In this document: in pieces, positions 5,510 to 5,752 of the stretch
How the letters are laid out: each line of letters opens with the position of its first letter
How positions within the stretch are numbered: the first letter of the stretch is position 1
NCBI GenBank assembly: GCA_003219395.1
Contig: QHOR01000158.1
Coordinates: 508-6,259 of the forward strand
Source of the DNA: Verrucomicrobiota bacterium
GTDB taxonomy: Bacteria > Verrucomicrobiota > Verrucomicrobiia > Chthoniobacterales > UBA10450
Direction: 5' to 3'
Length of the DNA stretch: 5,752 bases
Position numbers and translations under genes: made by a program
Notes under the pieces: model-generated
Told to the model about the DNA's origin: nothing
Databases searched by the model: none
Seen by the model: only the letters and a program-made list of their open reading frames with translations

Positions 5510-5752
5510 ACTTAATGGATCGGTGTTCCTTCAAGATTTCGACAGTCTTATCGATTGGCAGTGCCTCGACTGTGTGCCCATTCCCGCTCATTGTCGTCGC
5601 GCGAAACATTGAGTTGTAAATGGCTTCTTCGGTCGCTTCTATCACAGCCAGAAACAAGGGCGACATTGCGTCATTGGTCAGGAGTTCGACATGTCTCGTC
5701 GTCGGCTTTTCCGAGGTGTGAATCCGCAACTGGGACGCGGTCGAGAAGGCGA
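5508..5752 (-). CDS. S58 / DmpA-type (P1 family) aminopeptidase, C-terminal fragment
   Basis: The frame is open from the window edge to TAA 5508-5510, showing the last 80 residues; the start lies beyond the window. DmpA/BapA-type enzymes are self-cleaving N-terminal-nucleophile hydrolases that act as L-aminopeptidase/D-amidase or beta-aminopeptidase. The visible part begins AFSTA, which fits the family's GDIF-x-AFSTA strand, and contains LFLAVIEATEEAIYNSMFRATTMSG (residues about 39-63), the characteristic C-terminal helix, followed by GHTVEALP. A short extension, IDKTVEILKEHRSIK, closes the protein. The self-cleavage site and nucleophilic Ser are upstream and cannot be checked. The gene probably leads an operon with the glycosylase gene, whose ribosome binding site overlaps its stop codon. 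Confidence 0.85.
   Translation of the reverse strand, partial: AFSTASQLRIHTSEKPTTRHVELLTNDAMSPLFLAVIEATEEAIYNSMFRATTMSGNGHTVEALPIDKTVEILKEHRSIK

Noticed and set aside
1..5752. CRISPR array, tRNA/rRNA genes, transposase or toxin-antitoxin pair
   Set aside because: No regularly spaced direct repeats, tRNA-like cloverleaf or matching protein motifs were seen on either strand.

Overview
This 5.75 kb window looks like an ordinary, gene-dense chromosomal stretch of a soil-type bacterium. My best guess is the Verrucomicrobiota (Chthoniobacterales / 'Candidatus Udaeobacter'-like). That guess rests on remembered resemblance of the exported beta-sandwich protein at 4017-4782 (GFDGGVLEIS, GNPLAGRQAW and WRMGSDSSVSGEGWR signatures with a Pro/Thr-rich tail) and on the style of the short palindromic repeats between genes. 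It has not been tested by any search. I see no transposase, integrase, CRISPR array, rRNA or tRNA, and no convincing undescribed multi-gene system.

Layout from left to right. Positions 1-195 (+) hold the C-terminal end of a VanX/DdpX-type D-Ala-D-Ala dipeptidase. Its TGA overlaps, as ATGA, the start of a small four-helix membrane protein (192-698, +). A 212-base gap follows, containing an inverted-repeat element at 721-868. An APC-superfamily amino-acid permease (911-2332, +) comes next and ends at a hairpin that looks like a bidirectional terminator. Convergent to it, on the minus strand, is a tight pair: mnmA (tRNA-U34 2-thiouridylase, 2686-3855) followed 3 bases later by cutA (2362-2682). 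The 3856-4016 gap is divergent and holds palindromic repeat DNA. A secreted beta-sandwich protein follows (4017-4782, +), split by a one-base frameshift near 4344. After a hairpin-rich 135-base convergent gap come two minus-strand genes: a 3-methyladenine DNA glycosylase of the AAG/MPG type (4918-5496) and, upstream of it, the C-terminus of an S58 (DmpA/P1) aminopeptidase (5508-5752, running off the window).

The genes do not form one pathway. Three co-transcribed pairs are suggested by spacing: dipeptidase with membrane protein (4-base overlap), mnmA with cutA (3-base gap), and S58 peptidase with aag (11-base gap, with the ribosome binding site overlapping the upstream stop codon). The themes are peptide and amino-acid handling (dipeptidase, permease, aminopeptidase), tRNA thiolation and base-excision repair. 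The observations most worth following up are the frameshift in the exported protein, three different palindromic repeat structures in three intergenic gaps, and the CxxC form of MnmA with its repeated C-terminal tail.
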